In this document: positions 45,436 through 55,124 of the stretch, one piece after another
How the letters are laid out: each line of letters opens with the position of its first letter
Numbering within the stretch: position 1 is the first letter of the stretch
NCBI RefSeq assembly: GCF_004299445.1
Contig: NZ_SCTC01000037.1
Location: 124,001 to 188,000 of the forward strand
Reading direction: 5' to 3'
DNA length: 64,000 bases
DNA from: Phenylobacterium sp.
GTDB lineage: Bacteria > Pseudomonadota > Alphaproteobacteria > Caulobacterales > Caulobacteraceae
Notes under the pieces: model-generated
What the model was told of the DNA's origin: nothing
The model's database searches: none
What the model saw: the letters and a program-made list of their open reading frames with translations, nothing else
Made by a program: the position numbers and the translations under genes

Positions 45436-47316
45436 CTAGATCGTCCGCTCTCGGGAGAGAGCAGCCAGTTCGGCCCGTTCGGCCGGTGTCAGGTCCATGG
45501 CCGCCGCAGCGCGCCGCTTCGCCCGGGCCTCGTCGGCCTTGCCCAGTTTCGCCAGCGCCTCGCCCCACTTCAGGTGCAGCCTCCCCCATCGAGGGGCGAG
45601 TTTGGCGGCGGCTGCGAACTTGGCTGCGGCGCCCCGGGCGTCCCCCTTCGCCAGCAGCGCCTCGCCTTCGCCCTCGACCGGGTCGGCCCAGCGCGGGCCG
45701 CGGCCGACGGCGACGCGGAACGCGTCCGCCGCGCCGTCGGGGTCGCCGCGGGCCAGCCGGGCGCGGCCCCAGGCCTCGGCGGCGAACGGCGACAGCGGCG
45801 CCATCCGCACCGCCTCGCCGTACCAGTGGTCGGCCTCGGCGCGCCGGCCCAGGGCCGCAGCGACGGCGCCGCGGGCCTGCACGCAGGGTTCGCAGTCCAG
45901 CGGCGTTGCGGCGACCAGAGCCGCCGCTTCACCGGTTCGGCCCAGGCGCGTCAGCGCCTCCGCCCGCCGCGCCGTTGCTCGGTGGTTTACGAAGCCCGGT
46001 GCGTTCTGGGTCCTGGCGGCCACGTAGGCGTCCCATTCCGCCAGCGCCATCGACGAGTCCCCGGCCGCCTCGGCGACACGCGCCGCAGGGCCGCGGCGCC
46101 TCAGGATATCGGCGGCGGACAGGGGCTCGAAGCGGTTGAGCTCTCGCCGCGCCCCGGTGATCTCATGCAGAGCGGCGAGCTGGGTTGCGGCGATGTTCTC
46201 ACGGAATCCCGCCCGCGGGGTCGCGAAGCCGCCTCGGAAGAGGGCAAGCGCCCCCGCATAGTCGCCAACGTCCTCTGCGACAAAGCCACCAACGATTTTG
46301 ACCTGCTCCCGCCGCCGACGCTCGCTGAGGTTGTCGTAGAGCCGCTCTTTGAGCGCGTGCAGGTCGTCGCGGTCGAGTCGCATGGCGGCGTCGGTTCGGC
46401 CCAGCTGTTCCTCGATGCTCGCCAAGTTCTGCCGGGCCATCCGGGTTGGGAAGACGTCGAGCGACCTCTGGAAAGCTTCCCTGGCCCCCAGTGTGTCTTT
46501 CGCGAACAGCGACACGCCCAGGCCCGTGTAGCCGTAGGCCCGCGTGCGGACGTCGCGTGATTGGGAGCGGCCTCGGGCGAAGCGCGCTAGGTCATCGTGC
46601 CGCCCCTTGCTGTCGAGGAAGACGCCATAGGCGTTCGGTTGGTCCCGCTCGTAGATGGCCTCGGCGACCGCCTGCACCATCGCCGACAGCTCGTCGGCGC
46701 GGCCGACGACCGGCGGCAGCGGCGTCGCCTCCGAGCGGGCCGTCAGACGTAGCCGCCCGTCGTCCAGCAGCGCTACCTCGCCGGCGATCCTGTGCTCATG
46801 GCCCAGCTGGGTGCGCAGCCACGCCTGTAGCTGGTCGAGGGAGATCCCGGTCTGCGGGATCTGCACCGAGAAGGCGGGCTTCCAGTCGCTGGAGACCTGC
46901 CGCGAATCCTCCGAGGCGCCGCGGGTGAAGGGCTCTATAAGGGCGAGCTGGTCGATCAGCTGGGCGGCTACGGCCTCGCCGGTCATGCCCCGCGCCGCGA
47001 GGCTGGGCGGGGTGGAGAACGGTGCGACCACCAGCCCGTCCGCCCGGCTGGCCTGCCACGCCATCGACGCCAGCAAGCCCGCCGCGGTGAGACCTGCGGC
47101 CCCCGTCAGCACCTTCAGCGCGAACCCGGCCCGCTCGCTGGCGATCTGCCAGCCGATCAAAGCACTCTGCTTGCTTAGAAGCTCGTGCGCGACGCCTTCC
47201 GGCGCAACGCCCTTGGCCTCGGCCTCCATGGCCATTTCGATAGGATCGGGTGTGGTCGGCGCGGGCCCGGCTCTCACCCGTGTCCGTCTTGGCGTGTTGC
47301 CCGGTGCGCGCGCCAT
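45436..47316 (-). CDS. membrane-anchored TPR protein (tandem paralogue 2)
   Basis: This 626-residue protein has a conserved N-terminal cytosolic block (RAGPAPTTPDPIEMAMEAEA), one membrane helix at about 74-96 (VLTGAAGLTAAGLLASMAWQ), a periplasmic region of about 130 residues containing IPQTGISLDQLQAWLRTQL, and C-terminal TPR-like repeats (about 250-615). The ATG at 47316 comes one base after the stop of the upstream paralogue. The pair share N-terminal and C-terminal blocks nearly word for word and differ in the middle. The function is unknown; protein-protein scaffolding is likely. Confidence 0.8.
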   Translation of the reverse strand: MARAPGNTPRRTRVRAGPAPTTPDPIEMAMEAEAKGVAPEGVAHELLSKQSALIGWQIASERAGFALKVLTGAAGLTAAGLLASMAWQASRADGLVVAPFSTPPSLAARGMTGEAVAAQLIDQLALIEPFTRGASEDSRQVSSDWKPAFSVQIPQTGISLDQLQAWLRTQLGHEHRIAGEVALLDDGRLRLTARSEATPLPPVVGRADELSAMVQAVAEAIYERDQPNAYGVFLDSKGRHDDLARFARGRSQSRDVRTRAYGYTGLGVSLFAKDTLGAREAFQRSLDVFPTRMARQNLASIEEQLGRTDAAMRLDRDDLHALKERLYDNLSERRRREQVKIVGGFVAEDVGDYAGALALFRGGFATPRAGFRENIAATQLAALHEITGARRELNRFEPLSAADILRRRGPAARVAEAAGDSSMALAEWDAYVAARTQNAPGFVNHRATARRAEALTRLGRTGEAAALVAATPLDCEPCVQARGAVAAALGRRAEADHWYGEAVRMAPLSPFAAEAWGRARLARGDPDGAADAFRVAVGRGPRWADPVEGEGEALLAKGDARGAAAKFAAAAKLAPRWGRLHLKWGEALAKLGKADEARAKRRAAAAMDLTPAERAELAALSRERTI

Positions 47317-47317
47317 C

Positions 47318-49246
47318 TCAGACCCCATGCGCCTTCAACGCGGCCCGGTCGGCCGGAGACAGGTCCATCGTCGCGGCGGCGCGCCATTTCACGCGGGCCT
47401 CGTTGGTTTTGCCTAGCTTGGCCAGCGCCTCGCCCCACTTCAGGTGCAGGCGGCCCCAGCGGGGAGCGAGCTTGGCCGCGGCGTCGAACTTGCGAACCGC
47501 GGCTCGGGTGTCGCCCTGCGCCAGCAGAGCCTCGCCCCACAGTTCGAGGGGATCGGCGTACCGCGGCCCATTCTCGGCGGCGGACTTCAACTTTATGATT
47601 GCGGCTCTGGTGTCTCCCCGCGCGAGCAGGGATTCGGCCCACTCTGTGTCGGTGAGCGGCAGTTGTGGACCCAGAACGGCCGCCTTGGCGTACCATCTGT
47701 CCGCAGCGGTCCAGTTCCTGGCTGCTGCCTCGACCTCCGCCCGGGCGCGCAGGCATGGGCCGCAGTCCAGCGGCGTCTCTGCCGCGACCGCACGGGCCTC
47801 CTCGACCCGACCAACCCGGGCCATGGCGATGGCGCGCAGCGGCCCTGTGACCCGCTCCGCTTCAGACGCGGCCAAGGCGCGGTAGTAGGCGACCTGCGAA
47901 CGGGGCGGCTGGCCGGGACCCGCTGACGCCGCCAGCCAGTCGGCCCTGGCTGTCGCATGAGCATCCAGCGCGACAGCCAGGGCCGGCCAATCGCGCATTG
48001 CGTTGGCACGGAAGACGGCGACGATAGCCGCCGCGACAGGTACGATGGAGCCGTCGTCCTGGCCGCTGCTGGCCCATCTTGCCGCATTCAGCCCATCATG
48101 CCCGCGTGCGGCAGCCAGGGCGCGGGGGGCCAGATCCGCGAGCGGGACATCCAGGACCGCCGCATAGTCGCCACGCAGTGTCGCCATAAGCTGCACTGAC
48201 TCGGCGCGCATCTGCTGGAGGCCGCTACCGCTATAGCGCCGGGGCTGGTCCCGATCGCGAAGCGCCAGCGTCGCCTGCGCCGTCTCGAACGCTGCGCCTT
48301 CCTGGCCTAGCCGGCTATATGTCCGGGCCAGAGTGAGGTGCGCGGTCATCAGGGTTGGATTGGTCCGCACGGTTTCCTGAATCCGCCGCAGTCGCACGTA
48401 CGGATCAGGCTCATCAGCGGCCCAGAAGGTGTGGGCGACGCCCGAATCTGTGTGGTCGCGTCCGATGGCGCGGGCATAAGCCCCAGCGTGCGCCAGCGCT
48501 TCGTCCGGACGGCCAGTAAGCCGAAGCGCCAATACCCATTGCAGGGGGTCAGCGATGGCGAAACTGCGTTCCGCAGCCTGGCCTATCAGCGCGTCGAGCT
48601 CGCTCGGCCGCCCCTCGAGCCGAACCGCCGGATGGCCCTCGACCCGCACCGTCAGGGTCACGAGCCCCGGCGTTTCCTCGCTGAGCGTGCCGGAGATCTC
48701 TTTCTGCCGTCCTAGCCAGACGGTCAGCAGGCGCTGTACCTCGCCAAGCGACACCCCGGTCTGCGGAATCTCGATACGGATCTCGTCGGTCGCACCGCGC
48801 AGGCTGGGCTGAGCAAAAAAGCCTTGGGCCGACTGCGCTCGGATGGCCACGATCTGGTCCGTGAACAGCTGGGCGAGCACCCGGCCGTCCAGTCCCCGCT
48901 GCGCGTAAGTGGGCGGCGCGCTGAAGGGCTGGACCACGATGCTTTCATCGCGCGAGGCGCTCCACGCCATCAGCGCAAGCCCCAGCACGGCCGTCAGACC
49001 GACCGCGATGGTCAGGATCCGAAGCGCGAACGCCGCCCGCTCGCTCGCGATCTGCCAGCCCGTGAGTGTGCTCTGCCTTGAAAGCAGCGTGCTCTGTTTG
49101 CGAAGAACCTCTTGAGCGACGCCCACAGGGGCCGCGCCGGAAGCCTCAGCCTCCATGGCGATTTCGATGGGGTCTGGTGTGGTCGGCGCAGGCCCGGCCC
49201 TTACCCGCCGCCGCCGAGGCGTGCCGTCGTCCGTCACGCCCGCCAT
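47318..49246 (-). CDS. membrane-anchored TPR protein (tandem paralogue 1)
   Basis: This 642-residue paralogue of the gene at 45436 has the same layout: RAGPAPTTPDPIEIAMEAEA near the N-terminus, one membrane helix (about 78-98, ILTIAVGLTAVLGLALMAWS), the block IPQTGVSLGEVQRLLTVWL, then TPR repeats. The C-terminal segment AAKLAPRWGRLHLKWGEALA is identical to the paralogue. Its stop is one base before the next start, so the two are co-transcribed and probably arose by duplication with later exchange. Confidence 0.8.
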   Translation of the reverse strand: MAGVTDDGTPRRRRVRAGPAPTTPDPIEIAMEAEASGAAPVGVAQEVLRKQSTLLSRQSTLTGWQIASERAAFALRILTIAVGLTAVLGLALMAWSASRDESIVVQPFSAPPTYAQRGLDGRVLAQLFTDQIVAIRAQSAQGFFAQPSLRGATDEIRIEIPQTGVSLGEVQRLLTVWLGRQKEISGTLSEETPGLVTLTVRVEGHPAVRLEGRPSELDALIGQAAERSFAIADPLQWVLALRLTGRPDEALAHAGAYARAIGRDHTDSGVAHTFWAADEPDPYVRLRRIQETVRTNPTLMTAHLTLARTYSRLGQEGAAFETAQATLALRDRDQPRRYSGSGLQQMRAESVQLMATLRGDYAAVLDVPLADLAPRALAAARGHDGLNAARWASSGQDDGSIVPVAAAIVAVFRANAMRDWPALAVALDAHATARADWLAASAGPGQPPRSQVAYYRALAASEAERVTGPLRAIAMARVGRVEEARAVAAETPLDCGPCLRARAEVEAAARNWTAADRWYAKAAVLGPQLPLTDTEWAESLLARGDTRAAIIKLKSAAENGPRYADPLELWGEALLAQGDTRAAVRKFDAAAKLAPRWGRLHLKWGEALAKLGKTNEARVKWRAAATMDLSPADRAALKAHGV

Positions 49247-49692
49247 CTTGTGTCACCACCCGTCACCACAGTGAAGGACCGGCAAAGGCAGGTCAAATCA
49301 CCCGGTCGGACTTGATAGGGCGATAGGTCCCCCACCTCTCGGCCCAGGGGCCAACGGCCGCTCCTGGCGCAGAGTGGACGAGCGCATGGGGTCACGCTCC
49401 TCTCCTGGAGACAGGAAGGCTTCGATCTCATGGGCGGATTGGAGCCTGCCGGATCCGTTCGTCGCTGCGATCGGTCCCCCGGACCGATCGCTCGCGCTGG
49501 CGCGCGACCGCTCCTCACCTCAAGGACGAGCGCGCAGCGCTCGCCGCGGGGCGGCCGGCCGGAGGCCGGTGTCGGCGGACTGACCGGACCCGGCACGCAG
49601 GCTCGGGACCACGAGATAGATGCTTGAAGCGCCGCCGCCGATCCCCTGCGTTCGACGGTGAATGATTGGTGGGGGGAGCGGATAGGTCGAGC
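49247..49692. other. 446-base non-coding region with a hairpin
   Basis: I see no convincing gene. A perfect 11-bp inverted repeat with a 3-base loop lies at 49467-49477 / 49481-49491 without a T-tract. The region serves as the promoter for the TPR pair at its left edge and lies downstream of the DUF805 gene on its right. It is GC-rich with short palindromes. Confidence 0.6.
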
Positions 49693-50232
49693 CTAAGGAC
49701 TCGCGTCCGAGGTGGCGGCGGTGGCTGGTGATGGCCGCTCGGCCAGCGGGTCGGGTCCGAAGCGGTTGGGGCCCAGGGCGCCTCTCAGAAAAAAGGTCTC
49801 GGACATCCACCAGAACAGCAGCGCCATGTCGATGACCATGCCGACGATAAGGAGCGGCGGCATTGAGGGGGTCGTTGTCGGGAGGAAGCGTGTCGCGAGA
49901 AAGACCAGGGCGGCGTGGGGGCCCACGAAGAGCAGCAACCACCAAGCCGCCTTTCCGCGGTCGTGCAGGCGGCGCACCATGGCGCCGAGGAAGAAGGCGC
50001 CCATCACGAGACCGATCATGACGTTGAGGCCCCTTAGGACCAGCGCTGCAGGAGTGCCTGGCCTCGCAACGACCTCGGCGAGGCTGAGTGGGAGTAACAG
50101 TAGACCGAAGGCGTACATCAGTCCGATCGAGGCGAAGAGCATCCTGCGCGACGCGCGCCCGCGCCACAGGACGTTCGCGACCGCCAGGTCCCGGAGGCCG
50201 TTCAGCCTCGGCTGGATTGAGCTGTCAGCCAT
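49693..50232 (-). CDS. DUF805 membrane protein
   Basis: This 179-residue protein has four predicted membrane helices. The N-terminal WRGRASRRML and the loop GAMVRRLHDRGKAAWWLLL are the DUF805 signature. I start at the ATG at 50232 because GGAAG lies just upstream. The family role is unknown. It follows the protease gene with a 38-base gap on the same strand, so it may be co-transcribed. Confidence 0.85.
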   Translation of the reverse strand: MADSSIQPRLNGLRDLAVANVLWRGRASRRMLFASIGLMYAFGLLLLPLSLAEVVARPGTPAALVLRGLNVMIGLVMGAFFLGAMVRRLHDRGKAAWWLLLFVGPHAALVFLATRFLPTTTPSMPPLLIVGMVIDMALLFWWMSETFFLRGALGPNRFGPDPLAERPSPATAATSDASP

Positions 50233-50270
50233 TGTGTCTTCCAAACCTGACGGCCGCGAGGCGTCCGGCC

Positions 50271-51953
50271 TCAGGCCGTGATCCACGCCCCCGTCAGCGA
50301 CGACATGCTGACGCCGGCCAGGATCAACTGGGCGCCGGCGCCGCCGATGGTGATGACTGTGTCGACGCCCACCTGGGCGACGCTGTAGGTCGACCCGGCC
50401 AGCAGCTGGATCTGGTCGCCCTCACCCCGGTTGAAGTCGGTGATGCGGTCGACGCCGGCTTCGCTGTGGCTGTGGAAGATGTCGGCGCCGCCGCCGCCCG
50501 TCAGCGTGTCATTCTCGCGGTCGCCCGACAGGTAGTCGGCGCCTGCGCCGCCCTGCAGCACGTCCTCCCCCTGGCCGCCGCGGACGGTGTCCGCCCCGTC
50601 GCCGCCAAAGCAGGTGTCGGCGCCGAGGTTGCCGTAGACAAGGTCGTTTCCGGCGTCGCCCGTCAGGCTGTCGTTGTCCTTGCCGCCCACCACCCAGTCG
50701 TCGCCGACGCCGCCTGCGGCCGTGTCATTGCCCATGTTGCCGTTGATGTCGTCGAAGCCCGTTCCGCCCGTGATCGAGTCGTTGCCGTCGTCGCCGCGCA
50801 GGTAGTTTCGGCCAGGGCCGCCCTGGATCACGTCGCTGCCCGCGCCGCCCAACAGCGTGTTCCCCAGGCTGTTTCCGATGAGGAGATCCCCGCCGGCCGA
50901 GCCGAGGACGTTTTCGTACTCGCCGTAGAGCCACCGAAGGCTCTCCGGGGCGACGTCGTTCACGATCCGATTGGCGTCTGCAATGTTGGTGACGAGGCCG
51001 ACCAGGTGTCGCGCCCCGGTGATGGTCGTGCCGAGATTGACGTAGGCGCCGTTGTATAGAGACAGATCAATGGTGTCGTTGCCGCCCTTGTCGAAGTAGC
51101 TGCGGTAGCCGACCGTGCCTGCCGTGATCGTATCGTTGCCTGTTCCGTGAGTTCCGACGCCCTCTCCATAGACGTCCTGCAAGGCAATGATGTCGATGAT
51201 CATCGGGGTATAGGCGTTGATGAACGAGATATTGCTCTCGTCATCGTACGACATGATGGTGAAGTACTCCCGATTGAGGTCCTGAGGACTGTCGATGGAG
51301 AATCCCAGTCTGTTGAACCCCGCCGAGGCCAGCGCGCCGAAATCGGCGCTCAGAGGACCGTCCGGATCGCCGCCGAACGGGTGAGACATCCCGAGCGAAT
51401 GCAGGATTTCGTGCATCAGCACCTGCCGGCTCTTGGTGAAGTCGGCGAAGGTGACGCCTTCGTCGGCGAACGCGGTCCCTGTAAAGTTGATGAATATGTC
51501 GCCGCGCGCTCCGAGATACCCGAAGCTGGAGTCGCCGTTCAGGGCGCTGACGCCCGACAGCCGATCTTCGGTGGCGCTCATCAAGGCGATGTTGATGTCG
51601 GAGGCCAGGCCGACTGCGGCAGGCGAGGCGATGAGCGGGTCTCCCGTGCCACCCGTGACGGAATCGTAGTCGGTCAGGGTCGAGTACTGGATTCCGGCGA
51701 AGGCGCCGATGACGCCGAACGTGTCGTAGATGCCGGCCTTGACCTCGGCCGGCCAAGGGATCTCGGGCGAGAGAGGATCGGTCGTCAGGTCGATGTCGTT
51801 CACCCGCCGGGCGTCGTAGTCCGCCACCGTGAACCCGTCGGAGACCGATATCCGGATGGGTCCGCTGAAGAAGAAGTTCGACAGGCCCGAGAAGTCGAAG
51901 TCGAACATCGCCCTTGAGAAGAGCGTGTTCGGCGCGAAGCTCACGTACGGCAT
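50271..51953 (-). CDS. serralysin-type metalloprotease with RTX repeats
   Basis: This 560-residue secreted zinc protease has HEILHSLGMSHP (His181, Glu182, His185, His191) and the Met-turn IMSYDD (Met234), the metzincin serralysin pattern. From about residue 340 to 500 there are about nine GGxGxDxxx calcium-binding nonapeptide repeats, then a C-terminal tail. There is no N-terminal signal peptide, as expected for type I secretion; no exporter genes are in the window. Proteases of this family digest external proteins. Confidence 0.92.
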   Translation of the reverse strand: MPYVSFAPNTLFSRAMFDFDFSGLSNFFFSGPIRISVSDGFTVADYDARRVNDIDLTTDPLSPEIPWPAEVKAGIYDTFGVIGAFAGIQYSTLTDYDSVTGGTGDPLIASPAAVGLASDINIALMSATEDRLSGVSALNGDSSFGYLGARGDIFINFTGTAFADEGVTFADFTKSRQVLMHEILHSLGMSHPFGGDPDGPLSADFGALASAGFNRLGFSIDSPQDLNREYFTIMSYDDESNISFINAYTPMIIDIIALQDVYGEGVGTHGTGNDTITAGTVGYRSYFDKGGNDTIDLSLYNGAYVNLGTTITGARHLVGLVTNIADANRIVNDVAPESLRWLYGEYENVLGSAGGDLLIGNSLGNTLLGGAGSDVIQGGPGRNYLRGDDGNDSITGGTGFDDINGNMGNDTAAGGVGDDWVVGGKDNDSLTGDAGNDLVYGNLGADTCFGGDGADTVRGGQGEDVLQGGAGADYLSGDRENDTLTGGGGADIFHSHSEAGVDRITDFNRGEGDQIQLLAGSTYSVAQVGVDTVITIGGAGAQLILAGVSMSSLTGAWITA

Positions 51954-52195
51954 GACGGCCCCCCAGCCATGATGGTGAGGTGATCGCCGGGTTCACGCCT
52001 CACTCGCCAACACGGGGGCGCAGCCGGAACTCCTCCACGCCGCGTTGTTTCCCCCAGCACAACTTGCGCAGACTGTTGCAAGCTTGGCAATCGGGCGCGG
52101 CCGCGGGCCGTGTTGCGCGCTGCAGGCCGGACGAGGCGGGGTCACGCTGGCCATCGCGGCCTTGATTGTTCCCTATGTGTTCTTGCATCCCCGCC

Positions 52196-53134
52196 ATGTC
52201 CCTTCCTGACCGATACCGTCCCGGCCTGCGGGCAGAGCTGTTGGCGCGTCTCGCGGCGGGGGAGGCGTTGAAGCACATGTGCCGGGACGAGGGGTGGCCT
52301 TGTCCGGAGAGCGTGACGGGGTGGATGCGGGCCGATCCCGAGTTCGCGGCCGAGGTGCGGGCGGCGCGGAGTCGGGGCGAGTTTGCGCGGCGCGGGCTGG
52401 CGTTCAACGAGACAGTGGCGGCGGCGTTCCTGGCGCAGGCGCGGGCGGGGCGTCCGATCGAGGCGCTGCTGCGCGATCCGGCGATGCCGAGCCGGGCGGT
52501 GTTCAGGTCGTGGCTGGCGCAGTCGCCGGCGTTCGCCGAGGCGGTGGCGCAGGTGCGGGCGCAGCTGGCCGCGGCGGCGGCGAAGCGGCGGGGGCGGGCG
52601 TATCGCGAGTACGACGCCGCGATCGGCGAGCGGATCTATGTGCGGCTGTGGAAGGGCGAGGAGACGCTGAGGGAGATCCTGCGATCCGATCCGGCGTTCC
52701 CGTCGCTGTCGGTGTTGGCCAGGTGGCGGCGCGAGAACCCCGCGTTCGAGGCGATGCTGCAGGTGGCGATCGGCGGATGGCGGCGGCGGGGACGGAAACG
52801 ACTGTTGCTGACCGAGGACCTGCAGGAGGCCATCCTGGCGGCGATCACGGGCGGGCATTCGCTGCGCAGCCTGAGCCGGCTGCCCGGGATGCCGTCGCAG
52901 GGGACCCTGTACAGCTGGTGTCGCGACCGGCCGCAGTTCGCACAGTTCGTGGCGTATGCGTGCGAGGACCGGGAGGACTACTACCTGGACCAGGCGGTGA
53001 AGATCGCGGCGGCGGCGGGCGTGTCTGACGATGCGGTTCGGGTCGCGCGCAAGGCGATCGCGCGGCTGAACGCCCAGCGGGTGCGGCTGCGCAAGCGGCC
53101 GGGATGGAAGCGGGCCGCGAAGGCCGGGTCGTGA
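52196..53134 (+). CDS. protein of four terminase-small-subunit-like HTH repeats
   Basis: This 312-residue basic protein has four repeats at about residues 9-58, 72-121, 140-191 and 206-255. Each has a helix-turn-helix-like core with a conserved Trp (43, 106, 177, 241), a Pro six to eight residues before it, and a P-x-F motif (P48-F50, P111-F113, P182-F184, P246-F248). This matches the Sf6-type terminase small-subunit DNA-binding module, which is normally single. No large terminase, portal or capsid gene is nearby. The tail (about 290-312) is very basic. I start at the ATG at 52196. Function unknown; DNA binding is likely. Confidence 0.72.
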   Translation: MSLPDRYRPGLRAELLARLAAGEALKHMCRDEGWPCPESVTGWMRADPEFAAEVRAARSRGEFARRGLAFNETVAAAFLAQARAGRPIEALLRDPAMPSRAVFRSWLAQSPAFAEAVAQVRAQLAAAAAKRRGRAYREYDAAIGERIYVRLWKGEETLREILRSDPAFPSLSVLARWRRENPAFEAMLQVAIGGWRRRGRKRLLLTEDLQEAILAAITGGHSLRSLSRLPGMPSQGTLYSWCRDRPQFAQFVAYACEDREDYYLDQAVKIAAAAGVSDDAVRVARKAIARLNAQRVRLRKRPGWKRAAKAGS

Positions 53135-53170
53135 CCCGGACGGCTTCGCGGACGACGCCGCGGGCGGGGT

Positions 53171-55120
53171 CTAGGCGCCCCGCTGGTCGATCTTTCGGCA
53201 GGTCTCTGAAAGGGAGCGGGTGAAGCTGGCGTCCTTGCCCAGCGTCTCCACGAGGATCGCGATGCCGGCCGCGCAGTCGCGGCGCGCTTCGGCGCGTCGT
53301 CCCGCGCGCGCCAGGATCTGGGCCCGGTTGACGAGGAGGTCGCCGTGGTTGGGATGCAGCTTGCCATAGCTGGCGTCGTAATTGGCCTTGGCGTCGTCCA
53401 GAGTCCGAAGCGCCGCCTCGGTCCGGCCTCTCTCGGACTGGATGAGCGCCAGATAGACTTCGGCGATGCCGATGAGGAAATGGGGCCCGCCGAAGGCGCG
53501 GCGATAGATCCCGACCGCCTCGGTCAGCGACCGCTCGGATTCGCCAAGTTCGCCGCGACCGTGGAGGATCTGACCCCGCATCGACAGGGTGTCGGCGAGG
53601 AGCGGGTTGCGGTCGTCCAGGACCGCGCGCTGGATCCTGAGGGCGTTCGCGATCTGGACGCTCGCGGCGGCGAGATCCCCGGCGTTGTAGGAGTTCTGGG
53701 CCAGCGACGACCAGGCCTTGCCCGTCGAGAGGTGGTCGGGACCGAGTTCCGCCTGCACCAGGGCCAGGGCTTCCGACAGCGAGGCCTTGGCGGCGGCGTA
53801 CTGGCCGTCGTCCGACAGCAGGAGACCTCGGTTGTTCAAGGCGGTGGCGAGGGACATGCGCGGCGCATCGGGAACCGCCCGATAATGCGCCAACGCGCGG
53901 TCGAACGCCGCGACGCCGGCGGGCACGTTGGAGCGCGAGGTCCAGATCCGGCCCTCGGTGAGCGCGACGCTGGCCCGCAGGAGCCGATGCGCGTTGGGAT
54001 CGGGTCCCAGCAGGGCGTTGGCGCGCGCCAGAATCTTCGTCGCCTCGTCCAGCCGCCCTCTGCGGACGTTGGTTGTGGCAAGGACGAGCAGCGCCTCGGC
54101 CCCATCCGGGCCGGACTTCAGGATCGCCGGCATGCCGGCTTCGAAGGCCGCGGTCGCCTGTTCGTGGAGGCCCAGGTTGTTGTACGCGCGGCCCAGGGTG
54201 GCCAGCAGTCGCGATTGAATCACCGGCTGCGAGGCCAACTCGCGCCGCGCCCGCTCGGCGCTGCGGTCCAGGATGGTCAGGGCCGTGATGGTCTGAGGAT
54301 TCTCGGTCGCCGGATTTGACAGCTCGAACGTGCCGACAAGGAAGTCCGAGGCGGCCCGCGCGGCCCGCGACTCCTGCTCTGCGATCACCCGCTGCCGCTC
54401 GGCAATCGTTCGCTGGCGGTCGGCCTCGATGCGCGCGGCGTTGGCGTAGAATGCGAGCCCTCCCGTGACGACCATGCCCGCAATGGCGCCCGTCGCCACC
54501 GCCGTCATCTGCGCGATCCGGCGCTGCGTCTCCCGCCGCACCAGTTCGTCGAGTTTCACACCGGTGAGGCCCGCCACCAGCTTCTGGACCGCCAGCCGGT
54601 AGCCATCGCCCTCGCGCCGCACGTCGGCCGCGATCGGTTCTGCGGGAATGTCCGAGACCTGGCCGTCGGCGGTGAGTCGATAGCGGAGCGCTGGCGGAAA
54701 GCACTCCTCGGCCTCGCGACCCGGGTGATCCGACGCATTGGGCTCGCCCGCGACCACCACCGCCAGGACCCGGTGGTCGCCGTTCAGCAGCTTGAACTGT
54801 CGGACCTCTTCGTTGACCCAACGCGATCGGGCCGACGCCGGCGAGCAGATCACCACCAGGAACATCGACGAACGGAGCGCGGCGCTCAGTTCCGCGCCCA
54901 GGTCCCCGGACGCGGGCAGTTCCTCCCGATCACGGAAGATCGGGCGCAGCCGTCGGGGCGTCACACCGACAGGCGTGCGCGTCCCGACCAGCTTCGATGG
55001 AATGCGATAGGTCTCCAGAGACTTATGAAGCCTCTGGGTCATCACCTTGTCGCGGTGGCTGTAGCTGAGGAACGCCCTGTACGCGAAGCTCGCGCGCTCG
55101 GCTTCGTCAGGATGGTCCAT
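53171..55120 (-). CDS. TIR-transmembrane-TPR protein
   Basis: This 649-residue protein has an N-terminal TIR domain (about 12-160: AFLSYSHRDKVMTQRLHKSL, later SPASARSRWVNEEVRQF with the acidic position of TIR NADases). One membrane helix follows at about 223-245 (TAVATGAIAGMVVTGGLAFY), a coiled-coil-like stretch (about 248-275), and then about 370 residues of TPR repeats. TIR proteins act in NAD+-consuming immunity or as adaptors. It starts 4 bases after the stop of the PEPxxWA-CTERM gene, so the two form an operon. Enzyme activity is not shown. Confidence 0.82.
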   Translation of the reverse strand: MDHPDEAERASFAYRAFLSYSHRDKVMTQRLHKSLETYRIPSKLVGTRTPVGVTPRRLRPIFRDREELPASGDLGAELSAALRSSMFLVVICSPASARSRWVNEEVRQFKLLNGDHRVLAVVVAGEPNASDHPGREAEECFPPALRYRLTADGQVSDIPAEPIAADVRREGDGYRLAVQKLVAGLTGVKLDELVRRETQRRIAQMTAVATGAIAGMVVTGGLAFYANAARIEADRQRTIAERQRVIAEQESRAARAASDFLVGTFELSNPATENPQTITALTILDRSAERARRELASQPVIQSRLLATLGRAYNNLGLHEQATAAFEAGMPAILKSGPDGAEALLVLATTNVRRGRLDEATKILARANALLGPDPNAHRLLRASVALTEGRIWTSRSNVPAGVAAFDRALAHYRAVPDAPRMSLATALNNRGLLLSDDGQYAAAKASLSEALALVQAELGPDHLSTGKAWSSLAQNSYNAGDLAAASVQIANALRIQRAVLDDRNPLLADTLSMRGQILHGRGELGESERSLTEAVGIYRRAFGGPHFLIGIAEVYLALIQSERGRTEAALRTLDDAKANYDASYGKLHPNHGDLLVNRAQILARAGRRAEARRDCAAGIAILVETLGKDASFTRSLSETCRKIDQRGA

Positions 55121-55124
55121 CGCC

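Noticed and set aside
49234..49596. 120-codon minus-strand frame between the TPR and DUF805 genes
   Set aside because: Pro/Arg-rich shadow-like sequence overlapping the start of the TPR gene; no RBS or family similarity.
52196..53134. Remnant prophage around the terminase-like gene
   Set aside because: No large terminase, portal, capsid, integrase or attachment-site repeats were seen nearby.
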